DNA from: Locusta migratoria
Taxonomy: Eukaryota; Arthropoda; Insecta; Orthoptera; Acrididae
Assembly: GCA_026315105.1 (NCBI GenBank)
Contig: CM048744.1
Location: 347,781,668-347,845,667, forward strand
Direction of reading: 5' to 3'
DNA: 64,000 nt
Of the stretch, positions 1 to 10,093 are shown one piece after another. Numbering within the stretch: the stretch's first letter is position 1; each line of letters opens with the position of its first letter. The notes under the pieces were generated by a model. It worked only from the letters and a program-made list of their open reading frames with translations. It had not been told where the DNA came from and made no database searches. Both the position numbers and the translations under genes were made by a program.

Positions 1-173
1 TCATAATGAAATAAGGGAAATCATATCGAAAACAGAAAGATTTACGTGTTACTTTTTCTCGCGAGGTATTGGAGAATAGAACTATAGAGAAATATCATAG
101 AAGTGGTTCGATGACTCCTCTGCCATTCACTTCATTGTGACTTGCAGAGTATCCATGTAGATGTAGAAGTAGA
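1..173 (+). repeat. CR1-like LINE 3' end fragment
   Basis: This stretch is the reverse complement of the LINE tail at 29963-30160. Both share the block around the tail that reads CTTGCAGAGTAT then a short ATGTAG run (about 145-173 here), plus the upstream TTCACTTCATTGTGA block. In this family the ATGTAG-type run is the 3' terminus, so the element reads left to right and its 5' part lies outside the window. No coding sequence is retained. The family assignment comes from recognising the 3' end, not from protein. Confidence 0.6.
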
Positions 174-1006
174 ATGACAAACATTTGAACATTTGATCAG
201 CATGGATCGACACTTGATAACTGATAACCTCTAGAGCTATTGATCTGTAAATGTACACTGTTTCAACAGGAATCCTTCAGTGCATTGGAAAACTATAAAA
301 GGATGCACCTTTATATTTGGCAGTGCATGTGTAAATTGGCCTTCAGAGATCTTCGATGAGTCTAAGCCTTCAGCCGCTGAATTTCGTGTTCAATATGTTA
401 TACGTATTAGACAGTTACTTATTTAAAGGTCACGACATACAATTTCGAATATAATGTAGACCTATTTTTTATTTTTATATGATGCATCCGCAACGTACAG
501 TCAATAATTTCAAAAAAACAAAGGAAGCGAGAGTTACGAACAAAATACCTTTACTAGTCTTCAAAACAATCACCATTAACTACAATTCATTTCTGACACC
601 TGCTATCAAACAGCCTAAAAAGGCAGCAAACGCCTCCTGTGCAACCGCTCGACACACAATGTCAGTTCGTCAACACTCTCTATATTCTCCAATTTTCACC
701 AAAGACAACTAGATTAACAAGGCCTGTGTTCTGTGTGCCAAGCGTAGTCATTAACAATAGCAAACGACTAGCGCTGTGTGGTATAGTACTGAGTCTGGGA
801 ATATGTGAATGACACGCAGTGTGTTTTAGAATGTTTGAATGTTATTTGCGCGATGCACAATCTGTGTTGGTACCAGACAAAATGAGTAAAGCGAGTGACC
901 GACAGCAAGGTCGTTAAAATAGGCCAAGGAGCCAAGTTCACAACTAGACCTCGGACTTTCAGGTTTTAAAAATCTTAAATTAGGTACCTAAAATAGGTTC
1001 TATCAC
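174..1006. other. unannotated AT-rich stretch
   Basis: No gene is supported. The open frame at 479-712 has no recognisable domain, biased composition and no neighbouring signals, so I treat it as chance. No terminal repeats or microsatellites stand out. Confidence 0.5.
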
Positions 1007-1252
1007 TTACAAAAATTGATTATAAAAATCAGAAAATAGGTGAACAAAATCTGAAATTTTATTCTCTAGAAAGGTAAACAGATTGACAAAAATTTTATTG
1101 TCCATGTCCATATTTGCAGCCACAGTAAAAAACTTACGCTTTCTCCAGATTTTCCGTTGAGAAACTGAATCTCTTGCTGTTAATAGCATCTTATATGCTG
1201 AGAATGAGCATTCCACGTCAACAGATGTCACTCATGTTCTGTTGATTTACCT
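1007..1252 (-). pseudogene. possible hAT-type transposase C-terminal remnant
   Basis: A short minus-strand frame contains SVDVECSFSAYKMLL. This resembles the C-terminal dimerisation segment of hAT-family transposases, where an (V)ER-S-FS-x-YK pattern is typical. The upstream catalytic region cannot be followed and there is no BED finger or terminal inverted repeat nearby. If real, it is a small, old fragment. The match is from pattern memory only, so confidence is modest. Confidence 0.35.
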
Positions 1253-2102
1253 GATGTCAGCCACTGTTCAGACGGTGGTCAGTCCAGGTTTTTATTTTAT
1301 TTTAGCACTGTATTTAGTTTTTCACTAACTTTCATACCAATAGAACCAAGTTTAATTTTTCTGTCACCTCTTCTATGAATGACAGTTGCTTGTACACTTG
1401 TTTCCTGAACACTCTAGAGATTTAATAATATGGACCAAAAATGCATAATGAGATTTCACGTATGCAATGTTGTTGGAAGTAGTTGGGTCTTTTAGAACAT
1501 CTTTAGCTAAAGTAATACTCACTGTCTCCTCCGACAATTTAAGAACAATCTTTTTAATGTCCGGATTTTTAAAAATTAGATACAGTGTAAGATACCTACT
1601 ATGGGAAGGTATACATTTCATATTCAAATGTACTGCGAATTTGAGAACAGTGTCAGCTAGTCAGGCATGGGTCCTTTATCTTTGGTTGCAGGCTTATTTT
1701 TCGGTGGCAGTACTATCGATATTGGAGACAGTGATAGTATTGTTGCCGGGAAGTAGGGTTGTGATTATTGAGAGTGCAGACTTTGCTAGGCGCGCGGATG
1801 AGATTGCAGAAGCGTGGGGCCCGTGGTTGTGTGCAGTTGTCGTTCCGGCGGGATAGCCGAGGAGATGAGATTTCAGACTTGAATGCTGAGCCAAGCTGTT
1901 TGTTTCAGATATGGAAACGAAAGGAATAGATGACGTTGGAGAAACGATCTTTTGAAGTTTTTATAAGGTAAAGTTTTTCATTAAATATTTGGTATATTTC
2001 TATGGCACAACTTCGCATTGTTAGGCTGAACTGATGGTAACAGTAACGGTCGGGAAAGATCTTGCTGTTAGCTTGTGGTCTCACGATTAATGCTAAGGAC
2101 TC
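1253..2102. other. unannotated stretch left of the Ty3/gypsy element
   Basis: Nothing is supported here. The open frame at 1467-1856 is antisense to another equally meaningless frame and carries no recognisable domain. The last bases (...AGGACTC) are the left flank of the LTR element that begins at 2103. Confidence 0.5.
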
Positions 2103-2323
2103 TGTAGCACACGGTTCATTAAATATTAAATTTAACACTTATTTTTCCATACATTTATTTACTTCTATCTTGCACATCAGACATCATGGAAGCGTAATAT
2201 AGTGACAAGTGAAGAACAGTTTTTTGTACTCTTTTTTGTTTACGATCAAAGATAATGACAGAGAATACCAATTAGCTTAATACAGCTCAGAAAATACAAA
2301 TAGTAATTTGTCGTGTCCCCACA
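2103..2323 (-). repeat. 3' LTR of the Ty3/gypsy element
   Basis: This 221-bp copy differs from the partner at 5817-6037 at about five positions by eye, or roughly 98% identity. It has TG...CA ends. Because the element reads on the minus strand, this left copy is the 3' LTR. Confidence 0.92.
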
Positions 2324-2342
2324 TCACCCCCTTCTCAGTCAT
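2324..2342 (-). promoter_or_regulatory. polypurine tract (plus-strand primer)
   Basis: Read on the minus strand the sequence is GACTGAGAAGGGGGTGA, ending directly against the 3' LTR. A purine run in this position primes second-strand synthesis in LTR retrotransposons. Confidence 0.75.
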
Positions 2343-2486
2343 ATAGTCACTTAACACTGCAGTTCTTCAACTAATCTTGCAGGAAATCGAGCTTCACGAC
2401 CAGATCTTGTTCTTCTTGGTTTTCCACTGTCGGTTGTGTCTGGTTGTTTGACCTGGGCTGACCGTTCAGTTGAAGTGTCTTCAGGC

Positions 2487-4140
2487 TGCTTCTCATTACG
2501 CAGGTTTCAGTCGATCAATGGAGATATTCTTGACTTGGTCTTTTATTTTAACACCAAAAAATTTTGGGGTTCTTTCTATTACTTCGTATGGGCCTTCATA
2601 TGGAGGTTCTAATGCTTTTTTGACTCGGTCAACTCGCACAAATACATTTGTTGACTCATTGAGATCCCTGTGTATGAAAGGTCTTTCTTTTGCTTTGTGG
2701 GAGTCTTGTACAGGCTTCAGACGATTCACGCACTGCTTCAGTTGTGAAACGAATTGAGGTAAGTCTGCATCCAATTTTGTTGCATACTCTTGAAAAAAAA
2801 TCACCTGGTATTCTGATGGGTGAGCCATAAACCATTTCTGCAATTGTAGCATTACTGTTCTCTCTGATGGAGCATCGCAGGCCAAGGAGGATTACAGGTA
2901 TTACTTGAGTCCATTTGGCAGTTGCATGGGCACGGATAGCTGCTTTAAGTGTGCGATGAAATCTTTCAATTTTTCCATTTGATTGAGGATGGTATGCTGT
3001 AGTTTGTGTTTGGTTACAACCACATAGTTTTGACAGTGCTCGGAATAGCTCAGAGTTAAACTGCCTGCCTTGATCAGTCACTATTTGATATGGTGTTCGA
3101 AACCTAGTGATCCAACAATTGAAAAATGCTTGTGCTACTGCCTCTGTTTGTATGTCCCGAAGAGGTACTACTTCTGTCCAGTTTGTAACTCTGTCAATGC
3201 ATGTTAAACAATAAATATATTCTTCAGATGGAGGCATTGGTCCTATCAAATCAAGGTGAACAATTTTGAAACGTTCATCGTTACTAGGAAAGTGTCCTAC
3301 TGGTGTTTGAATGTGCCGTGATATTTTGTTTTTCTGGCATGCAATACATGTTTTTGCCCAGTTTTGGACATCCTTTTTTAAATTGATCCAGACAAATCTT
3401 GATGGGATCATTTTTACTGTTGTCTTAATGCCTGGATGAGCCAGATTATGATAGTGTTTGAAAATAGAGTATCTAAATGGTTTAGGAATATAAGGACGAA
3501 TGATTTGTGTTGACACATCACACCATAGCTGTTTTCCTCCATGTGTCAGATGGTGTTTTAACTTCAGTGATGTATGAGGGCTGGTCTGTAGTTGACGAAG
3601 CTCTTCATCATCTTCTTGTGCTTGGGCTATCTCATCATAGTTAACTGGAACTAGTTCTTCAAGCCTTGATAGACCATCAGCAACAACATTTTCTTTACCA
3701 GATATATGACGTAGGTCAGTGGTAAATTGCGAAATGTACTGGAGGTAACGTAATTGAATTGGTGTTGCTTTTTCATTCTTTTGTTTAAATGCATATGTTA
3801 GAGGCGCATGGTCAGTATAAATAATGAAATATCTTCCTTCCAACAGATATTTGAAATATTTGACAGCCATATAGATGCTAAGCAGCTCTCTATCATACGT
3901 GGAATACTTCTTCTGTGCTATTGTAAACTTTTTTGAAAAGAATCCAATTGGTCTCCACTGTTCATCTTGCCATTGCTGCAATGCAGCACCTGCTGCAAAA
4001 TCTGATGCATCCACAAATAATGCAAGTTGATTGTTCAAACCAGGAAATGTCAAAAGTGCAGCATTTGCTAGATCTTCTTTGCATTTTTCAAATTGAGCAA
4101 TTGCTTCTTCTGTCCAGTTAATATGTCGTCGGTCCTTTTT
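2487..4140 (-). pseudogene. Ty3/gypsy Pol: RNase H and integrase
   Basis: The frame ending at 2656 and its shifted continuation to about 2496 encode the last part of Pol. In the 465-residue frame starting at 4053, the RNase H acidic residues are visible at about D15 (LFVDASD), E56 (YDREL), D81 (YTDHAPL) and D126 (VVADGLSR). The integrase zinc-binding HHCC follows at H202/H206 and C236/C239. The integrase catalytic triad is at D268 (HLDLIGP), D327 (TDQGRQF) and E363 (GKIERFHR). A frameshift near 2800-2885 moves the C-terminal tail (VKNISIDRLKPA) into another frame. The domains are complete, but RT upstream is broken, so the protein is not made as a unit. Confidence 0.9.
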
Positions 4141-4149
4141 TGTTGTTCC

Positions 4150-4980
4150 TTATAGGAAATCATTCAGCAATGCTTGGTTTTCAGCAGCATGTTCCAAATG
4201 TCGACGATAAAAATTGATGATCCCTATGAATTTTCTAAGTTCACGGACTGTTTTGGGTCGTTTGTAGTTCATTATTGCTGCAACTCTCTCTGGATCTGGC
4301 TTTGTTCCAGCAGATGTAATTAAATTTCCTAAAAATGTTAACTGTTGTACACCAAATACTGATTTGGAAACATTTATGACAAGACCATACTTATTCAACT
4401 GCTCAAAAAGTAAATTTAGATGCTCAACATGTTGTTCTGGTGATTCAGATGCTATTATAATGTCATCCAAATTGAAAACAAAATTCTAGTTCTCTCACAA
4501 CTTCATGTACAAACCTTTGGAATGTGCTAGGTGCATTGCGAAGTCCAAATGGCATATAATTAAATTCACAGAGACCAAATGGTGTTATAACGGCTGATAT
4601 TGGCTATCTTCTTCGGCTAGTGGAATCTGGTAATAGGCTTTGAGTAGGTCTACCTTTGAGAATATATTTCTATTTTGAAGCATAAAATTTACATCATCAA
4701 TTCGTGGAATGGATACCGGTCTGGGAGAGTCCTGTCATTCAAACGGCGATAATCTCCACAGACTCGCCATTGACCACTTGGCTTCTTAGCAAGGTGTAGT
4801 GGACTAGCCCATTGTGATTTTGATGGACGTACAATATCATTATTTAACAGAAATTGAAATTCTTGTTTAGTAATTTTCAATTTATGTGGGTCCAATCTAC
4901 GAGCTTTACAGTATACTGGTGGACCAGGAGATGCAGTGATATAATGCTGCACATTATGCTTTAATACTTTTGGTACTATA
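4150..4980 (-). pseudogene. Ty3/gypsy Pol: reverse transcriptase, broken
   Basis: The RT begins around KPSIVPKVLKHNVQHYI in the frame at 4689-5102 and shows the conserved SPLHLAKKPSGQWRVCGDYR block. It continues after disruption in the frame at 4150-4470 with LDDIIIAS...FLGNLIT. At the active site the residue before LDD reads Asn, where Tyr or Phe is expected (YLDD), an apparent loss-of-function change. The 4490-4690 stretch is shifted and holds a stop, and the frame at 4150 ends in a premature TAA. In-frame reading from Gag directly into RT shows that the protease region has been deleted. Confidence 0.85.
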
Positions 4981-4989
4981 GATGGTTTA

Positions 4990-5697
4990 GTTCTTCTTCT
5001 ACTTCTACTGCGCGATCTTTGCCTGTGGTTGCGAGTGTTTCGAAGCATTTTAATCTCATTTTCCAATTCATCAATTCTCACGAGAAGATCTTGTACTGAC
5101 AAAGAAGACGATGTTCACGGAATGGAATGGGTGGAAGCAATTTGAACCTCGTCAACAGCGTTTAATTCGAACATACGATCTGCCATTTGAGCAATCTTGT
5201 CCACTGCTTCGTCAGATATAAGTAAAATGCTTCGAATACTAGCTGGAAGTTTGTCAAGCCAAAGTGTTTTTAGGATCTTTTCTGATACATTTGTACCTGC
5301 ACAGCTCCTCATTTTTCTTAATAATTGGGTAGGTTTCATGTCGCCAAGTTCTAAGCCACTCAAAAGTTTTTTTAATTTGGCGCTCTTCACTTTCTTTGAA
5401 TATGTTCAGTAGACGTTCTTTTGCGAGAGAATATTTGTTGTTATCTTTACTCGTAACTAGATCCCATATATTTTCAACAAATTTTGGCTTCAACTGAGCG
5501 AGTAAATAGGCCTAGTTAAATTTAGTCGCCTCCGTAACAATACCAGCGATCGTAAATTGCGCTTCGGCTTGACAAAACCAGATGTCAGGCTTTTCCGTCC
5601 AAAACGGCGGTAGCTTAACGCTTACCTTATCAATTTCCTCTTTACTGCTACATTCAGAACGATTCCCTTGATTACCGTTTGCTTCTCCTGTCGACAT
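4990..5697 (-). pseudogene. Ty3/gypsy Gag, truncated
   Basis: Gag starts at the ATG at 5697 (MSTGEANGNQ) soon after the primer site. A TAG at 5512-5514 interrupts an otherwise continuous frame (VKLPPFWTEKPDIWFCQAEA before it, LKPKFVENIWDLV after it). A frameshift near 5360-5390 moves the capsid region to the frame at 5115-5390 (ELGDMKPTQLLRKMR, LWLDKLPASIRSIL). Another shift near 5105-5115 leads to a coiled-coil-like LLVRIDELENEIKML and an Arg/Ser-rich tail. The usual CCHC knuckle after that tail is absent, because the sequence jumps straight into RT. Confidence 0.85.
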
Positions 5698-5794
5698 CTT
5701 GCGTATTGTTGGACACAGAATACGTCGAACTCAAGTTACGGAAATCTCGTCGAAAATTACGCCGAAAAATTTCGTCGCAACTGTCGTCTTGTCG

Positions 5795-5812
5795 ATCACG
5801 TCGGGGTCACCA
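5795..5812 (-). promoter_or_regulatory. primer-binding site for tRNA-Trp
   Basis: On the plus strand this reads ATCACGTCGGGGTCACCA, which equals the 3' terminal 18 nt of animal tRNA-Trp including CCA, as I recall that tRNA. It lies 4 nt inside the 5' LTR (5817-6037). This fixes the element's orientation and supports the CsRn1-like lineage. Confidence 0.85.
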
Positions 5813-5816
5813 ATTT

Positions 5817-6037
5817 TGTAGCACACGGTTCATTAAATATTAAATTTAACACTTATTTTTCCATACATTTATTTACTTCCATCTTGCACATCACACATAA
5901 TGGAAGCGTAATATAGTGACAAGTGAAGAACAGTTTTTTGCACTCTTTTTTGTTTACGATCAAAGATAATAACAGAGAATACCAATTAGCTTAATACAGC
6001 TCAGAAAATACAAATAGTAATTTGTCGTGTCCCCACA
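5817..6037 (-). repeat. 5' LTR of the Ty3/gypsy element
   Basis: This 221-bp LTR is the partner of 2103-2323 and lies upstream of gag on the minus strand. It should hold the transcription start. It has the same TGTAGCAC and CCCCACA ends. Confidence 0.92.
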
Positions 6038-7330
6038 ACGCCTTTCTGTGTTAGGAAAAGTATTTATTGTAATAGTTTAATTTTGAGATTTTTTATGAAA
6101 TAGGAATTTCATGGGTAGTGTTCTTGAAATATGGTATTGTTGTAACATTATTTGTGTGAATCGAGTTAAATTTATTAACAGTAAAGAAATGTTTATTTTT
6201 GTTTAAAAATAATTTCGTAGGCAGATTAAATATCTGAGTTATATTTTTCCCTGAAAGATTTTAAAATCCAAAACATGAAATTGTTAGTAATTTTCATGAA
6301 GTTACATCAGTTAGAAAAACAACCATATATTTCATTTTTAATAATTAGTTTGAGTTTCTTAAACAGATTACCAGTTTATCCCACCTCACATTTTTATTAA
6401 AAGTGCCATAATGTTTTCTGTAGTTAGCTTTCCAGTAGTTAGTACAGCAGGAAGCATTTTGGTGTTGCACAAATTTATGCACTAACAATCCAGGTTAGTA
6501 AGTGAAAGTGAGAAATCAGTTTTTGTCATGCTTACAGTTCAGTATGATTTACAGATTTCAGGGTAGGACAATTCATACAGTGTTCAGGTTAACAAGTGTT
6601 TGCACTGAGTCAGACTGCATTGATGAATATTGTGTTCGTTACATTCCGTTAAAGATTGTTAGTTCAGTCAGAAACAAGTTTGTAGGGCCAGAATTATTAA
6701 CACAGTGATTTTTAGTATCAGTAATTTTCAGACAGTTAACTTTGTTACATTTTCATACATAAACAATTAGCAGCTTGTGTCTCATTATAATAAACAATAT
6801 GCAGTCAGATAAGTTTTGCAATACCTTTACATTCACATAGAATACAGTTAAAAATACGCAGTCGGATTAACATAACGTTGTGCAAAGGCATTCAGGTAAA
6901 ACAAGTTCAAACACAGTCAGTTACACTTCATTCAAGTAGCGTCAGTCAGTTACATTTCTTAGATCATGTGGTATAACACATAACTTTCAACAGTCAGGTT
7001 CTAATGTGAAATTAGGTACTTTAGGTACTATAAAATTACGATGCCACAAAAGCTTTACTCTTACCCCCTCGCTGAAACTACATTCTATATTCGTGACTGC
7101 ATGGTGTGGGAACAGTATACGGAGTTTGTACACATTGTATGGACGTTCTTCGATGATACAAATAAGAAGAACATCAACGTTTGATTGCACACGGACTGTT
7201 ACCTTATGTGGACAAGGACTTCCGTCAAGAGAAGTTGCAAGGCAAAACGTCGTGAGTCAAAGTGATGGGGTAAGAGCTGTGTCCACTTCGGGCATACAAC
7301 AAGGACTGTTCAATAAAGAATGATCATAAT
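6038..7330. other. unannotated AT-rich stretch
   Basis: No gene is supported. The piece contains many scattered CAGTCAG/GTTA-like words (for example 6890-6960) but no clear period. The small open frames at 6502-6708 and 7006-7323 show no domain. Confidence 0.5.
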
Positions 7331-7535
7331 TTTTTAACGTTCATAATTTCCCGCGCAAAAATTTAATCTTATACTGGGCGCGGTTTTTAACTAAGTTTCG
7401 TTCTGTTGTAGACACTAGTAGTTCGTGCACATACCGCAACGAGCGCGTGCGTCGTGTACTGTCATGCCTCGGTAACAACCGTGCTCAGTTAAAGCTCTGC
7501 AGCTAACCTGTACGGTTCCGTTCTGTGCTGTCAAA

Positions 7536-7982
7536 ATGTTTATCAACTCGCTCGCCACGTGTGAGGTTCACACAGTGATATGGTTTTTGTCACCAATTTG
7601 CCTGCCTGCTGCAGAAATTCATCGACAGATTTGCGAAGTGTACGGTGCTACTGTTATGAGTAAAGGCAAAGTGCGTATGTGGGTACGAGAATTCAAAGAT
7701 GACTGTGACAACGTCCATGATGAGGACCGCTCCGGTCGCCTGTCTTCGATTACAGACAATTTGGAAGTTTCAGCTGAAGCGAGGATTCATGAGAACAGGA
7801 GCTTCACAATAACTGGTCTCTCAAACGAATTACCTGACGTGTCGAGATCAGTGCTTTACAAAACGGCAGTGAAGTCTCGGTTATCGGAACAGGCGAAAGG
7901 ATTGTATGAAGAGGGTATTTTATAATTGGTTGACAGACCTGATAAGTGTTTGAACAAACTTGGCAACTATGTCGAAAAATAA
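7536..7982 (+). pseudogene. mariner transposase relic lacking its catalytic core (SETMAR-like family)
   Basis: The frame contains CEVHTVIWFL, AAEIHRQICEVYGATVMSKG and VRMWVREFKDDCDNVHDEDR, the helix-turn-helix N-terminus of mariner transposases of the type fused in SETMAR. It continues through SFTITGLSNELPDVSRSVLYK. It then jumps to the extreme C-terminus (LVDRPDKCLNKLGNYVEK, ending at the TAA at 7980-7982), so roughly 200 residues holding the DD(E/D) core are missing. A TAA at 7923-7925 also splits the C-terminal tail. It is an internally deleted, dead copy. Its inverted repeats could not be placed with confidence. Confidence 0.85.
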
Positions 7983-8222
7983 AGTATGTACTTTATGAAA
8001 ATAAATTTACCTTTTTTAAATAACCTTTCGATGTGTAATTCTGTTCAAACGGAACTTACTTTAAAAAAACGCGCCTCTTAATTTCCTCTGAAAGGGAGTA
8101 AATGGAATTTGTCTTTAACCTGATTCATAAAACGATGGGAAACTTAAACTGTGGATGGCCACCCTTGCTGAATGCAATTCAACTATTAGTCTTTCGCTTT
8201 GCTGACTGAGGCGAGAGTGCTG

Positions 8223-8634
8223 AAGTGGCCCACTATATGATTGTTGTTGTTGTTGTTTTTGTGTGGTCTTCAGTCCGAAGACTGGTTTGATGCAGCTCTC
8301 CACCCTAGTCTATCCTGAGCAACCCTCTTCACCTACTCATAAGAACGGCAACCGTCATCCATTTGAATTTGCTTACTATATTCATCTCTTGGTCTCCCTC
8401 AGCTATTTTTACCCCACACTCTTCCCTCCAACGCTAAATTCACAATTCCTTGATGTCTAAGAATGCGTCCTATCAATCGATCCCTTAGTTTAGTCAAAGT
8501 ATGCCAGAAATTCCTTTTCTCCCCCAATTCTGTTCAGTACCTCCGCATTAGTTACGCGAGCCACCCACCTAATCTTCAGTATCATTCTGTAACACCACAT
8601 TTCAAAAGCCTCTATACTCTTCATGTCTGCACTG
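8223..8634 (-). mobile_element. RTE-like LINE, 3' segment
   Basis: Minus-strand 3' portion of a non-LTR retrotransposon. Its end carries a CAA-type simple repeat tail (TTG repeats at about 8241-8258 on plus), followed by the block GTCTTCAGTCCGAAGACTGG (8268-8287 on plus) found again at 63750-64000. The rest of the same copy resumes at 9768 after a 1.13-kb insertion, because the sequence flows from CTCTTCATGTCTGCACTG to TTAATCGTCCATG. Confidence 0.8.
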
Positions 8635-9266
8635 TAAAATATTTTACTATTATGTAAGTAAGTACAGTTCCTTGTGCCACTTTCCAACATAATACTTATC
8701 TTTTAAACAGTGCAATGTATGGGGGTTCTGCTCGCTGCAACATTATTCTCCTGGGGCGTCGTGGTAGAAATAAATACTCTATATGTACAATTTTTCACTT
8801 CTTCTTTAATTTAAATCGCACTTCTTCTCCACCAAAACATTACAATAACATACACAAATTACCACAACAGCACAGACTGACATAGATTCCAAAGTAATCG
8901 ACAAAAGGCAAAACTCGAACTCCCCCACGCAAGGCGGTGAGGCAAATATATAACATCGACAATAGTGACGTTACATTATCCATTGTTCATAACAATTGAA
9001 TATAGTAATTTACAATTAACGAACACAACAGTAAAACATTTCATGTACACAAAAATAATCGCAATATAAAATGAAAACTATACATACAATAGTTTTAGTT
9101 CGCACCTATCTTTTTAAGTTTTAATCACGCTACTTTTGTTTGACAACAAACCAAAGTGTTAAATGTAAATTAATTAGTTAACGAGCACATCATACATGTT
9201 CCTAACATATATTGAGCTATCAATTATCTTGGCAATTCTCAAAATAAGTTCAAAATCTCATGTCAG

Positions 9267-9329
<63 letters not shown>

Positions 9330-9767
9330 ATTTCTACTATTAAACTAATTAATATAATTAGCTGGTCAATACAACTTGTTTATGAGCCTAACATATAGAC
9401 AATGTGCTATTTATTTTAATGTCTTTATGTTTTACAAAAGTTTGTACCCTTCGTCTGTCTATTTATTGAAATAATGTACGATAACAAAAGTATTGTTTAC
9501 AGAACTGTCTGGAAACGTCTTATACAAATCTCTTAATTAATGAAATCTATCACTTGTTTTGATCACAGTATCACCGAGACACTGTCCAACACTGATTCCT
9601 AGGCTGGCTATTTCGTTTGTAACTTCACACGCAACATAAATCACTATTGAACCACACGATTCTGGGTCCGACACAGACGGTATCGTACGGTAACATTGAG
9701 ATGGGAGGACCAGGCAGACAGTATCACACGATAACATTGAGATGAGAGGGCCAGCAGTATCATCACA
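8635..9767. mobile_element. unclassified 1.13-kb insertion in the LINE
   Basis: The insertion interrupts the RTE-like LINE and is flanked by a 4-bp ACTG on both sides (8631-8634 and 9768-9771), compatible with a short target-site duplication. I find no transposase, RT or clear terminal repeats. It is AT-rich, contains a TA microsatellite and, near its right end (about 9674-9760), two tandem copies of a unit of about 43 bp (GGTAACATTGAGATGGGAGG and a variant). It could be a solo LTR or a non-autonomous element. Confidence 0.55.
9270..9325. repeat. (TA)n microsatellite
   Basis: About 28 uninterrupted TA units inside the unclassified insertion. Confidence 0.97.
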
Positions 9768-9894
9768 ACTGTTAATCGTCCATGTCTCACTCCCAAACAA
9801 GGCAAAACTCCACACAAATGCCTTCAGAAAGGACTTTCTTATGCTTAAATTAATATTCGATGTTAACAAATTTCTCTTTTTCAAAAAAGCTTTT
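9768..9894 (-). mobile_element. RTE-like LINE, middle segment
   Basis: This resumes the LINE interrupted at 8634 and runs to the SINE insertion. It carries the antisense of the ORF2 C-terminal region (GTTAACAAATTTCTC and neighbouring blocks). It ends in AAAAAAGCTTTT, which is repeated after the SINE as its target-site duplication. Confidence 0.75.
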
Positions 9895-10093
9895 CAAATG
9901 TTCAAATGTTTGTAGAGTTTATGGGACTTAACTACGGGGTCATCAGTCCCTAAACTTACAAACTACTTATGAACTAGCTAATACTAAGGACGGCACAAAT
10001 ATCTATGACCGAGGGGGGATTCGAACCCCCGACCGTAGTGGCCGTGCAGACCGTGACTGGTGCGCCGCAGTCCCCTCGGCCACCGCGGCAGGC
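9895..10093 (-). mobile_element. tRNA-derived SINE (copy 1)
   Basis: Read on the minus strand, the head holds a box-A-like GGTGGCCGAGGGGAC and a box-B GGTTCGAATCC inside CGGGGGTTCGAATCCCC. The tail ends in CATTTGAA. It is flanked by AAAAAAGCTTTT (9883-9894) and AAAAACGCTTTT (10094-10105), a 12-bp target-site duplication with one mismatch. It was inserted into the LINE ORF2 region, so it is younger than that LINE. Confidence 0.9.

Larger units (their letters stand above)
2103..6037 (-). mobile_element. Ty3/gypsy LTR retrotransposon, CsRn1-like, internally deleted
   Basis: Two 221-bp direct repeats bound the element, each beginning TGTAGCAC and ending CCCCACA on the plus strand. Between them, on the minus strand, lie a primer-binding site matching the 3' end of tRNA-Trp, a broken gag, RT, RNase H, integrase and a polypurine tract. 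The tRNA-Trp primer and Gag/Pol character point to the CsRn1-like lineage, for which that primer is a known hallmark. At 3935 bp it is short: the nucleocapsid zinc finger and protease are missing. The reading frames carry stops and shifts, so it cannot be autonomous. No env frame is seen. The flanks (GACTC left, ACGCC right) do not match as a target-site duplication. Confidence 0.9.

Noticed and set aside
1467..1856. 129-codon plus-strand frame
   Set aside because: No domain and overlapped by an antisense frame.
2103..6037. Endogenous retrovirus with env
   Set aside because: No env-like frame follows integrase; the integrase tail leads directly to the polypurine tract and 3' LTR.
10014..10092. 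tRNA-like box B sequences suggesting tRNA genes (also near 12376, 13297, 29068)
   Set aside because: They lie in SINE heads with SINE bodies and target duplications; no complete cloverleaf.
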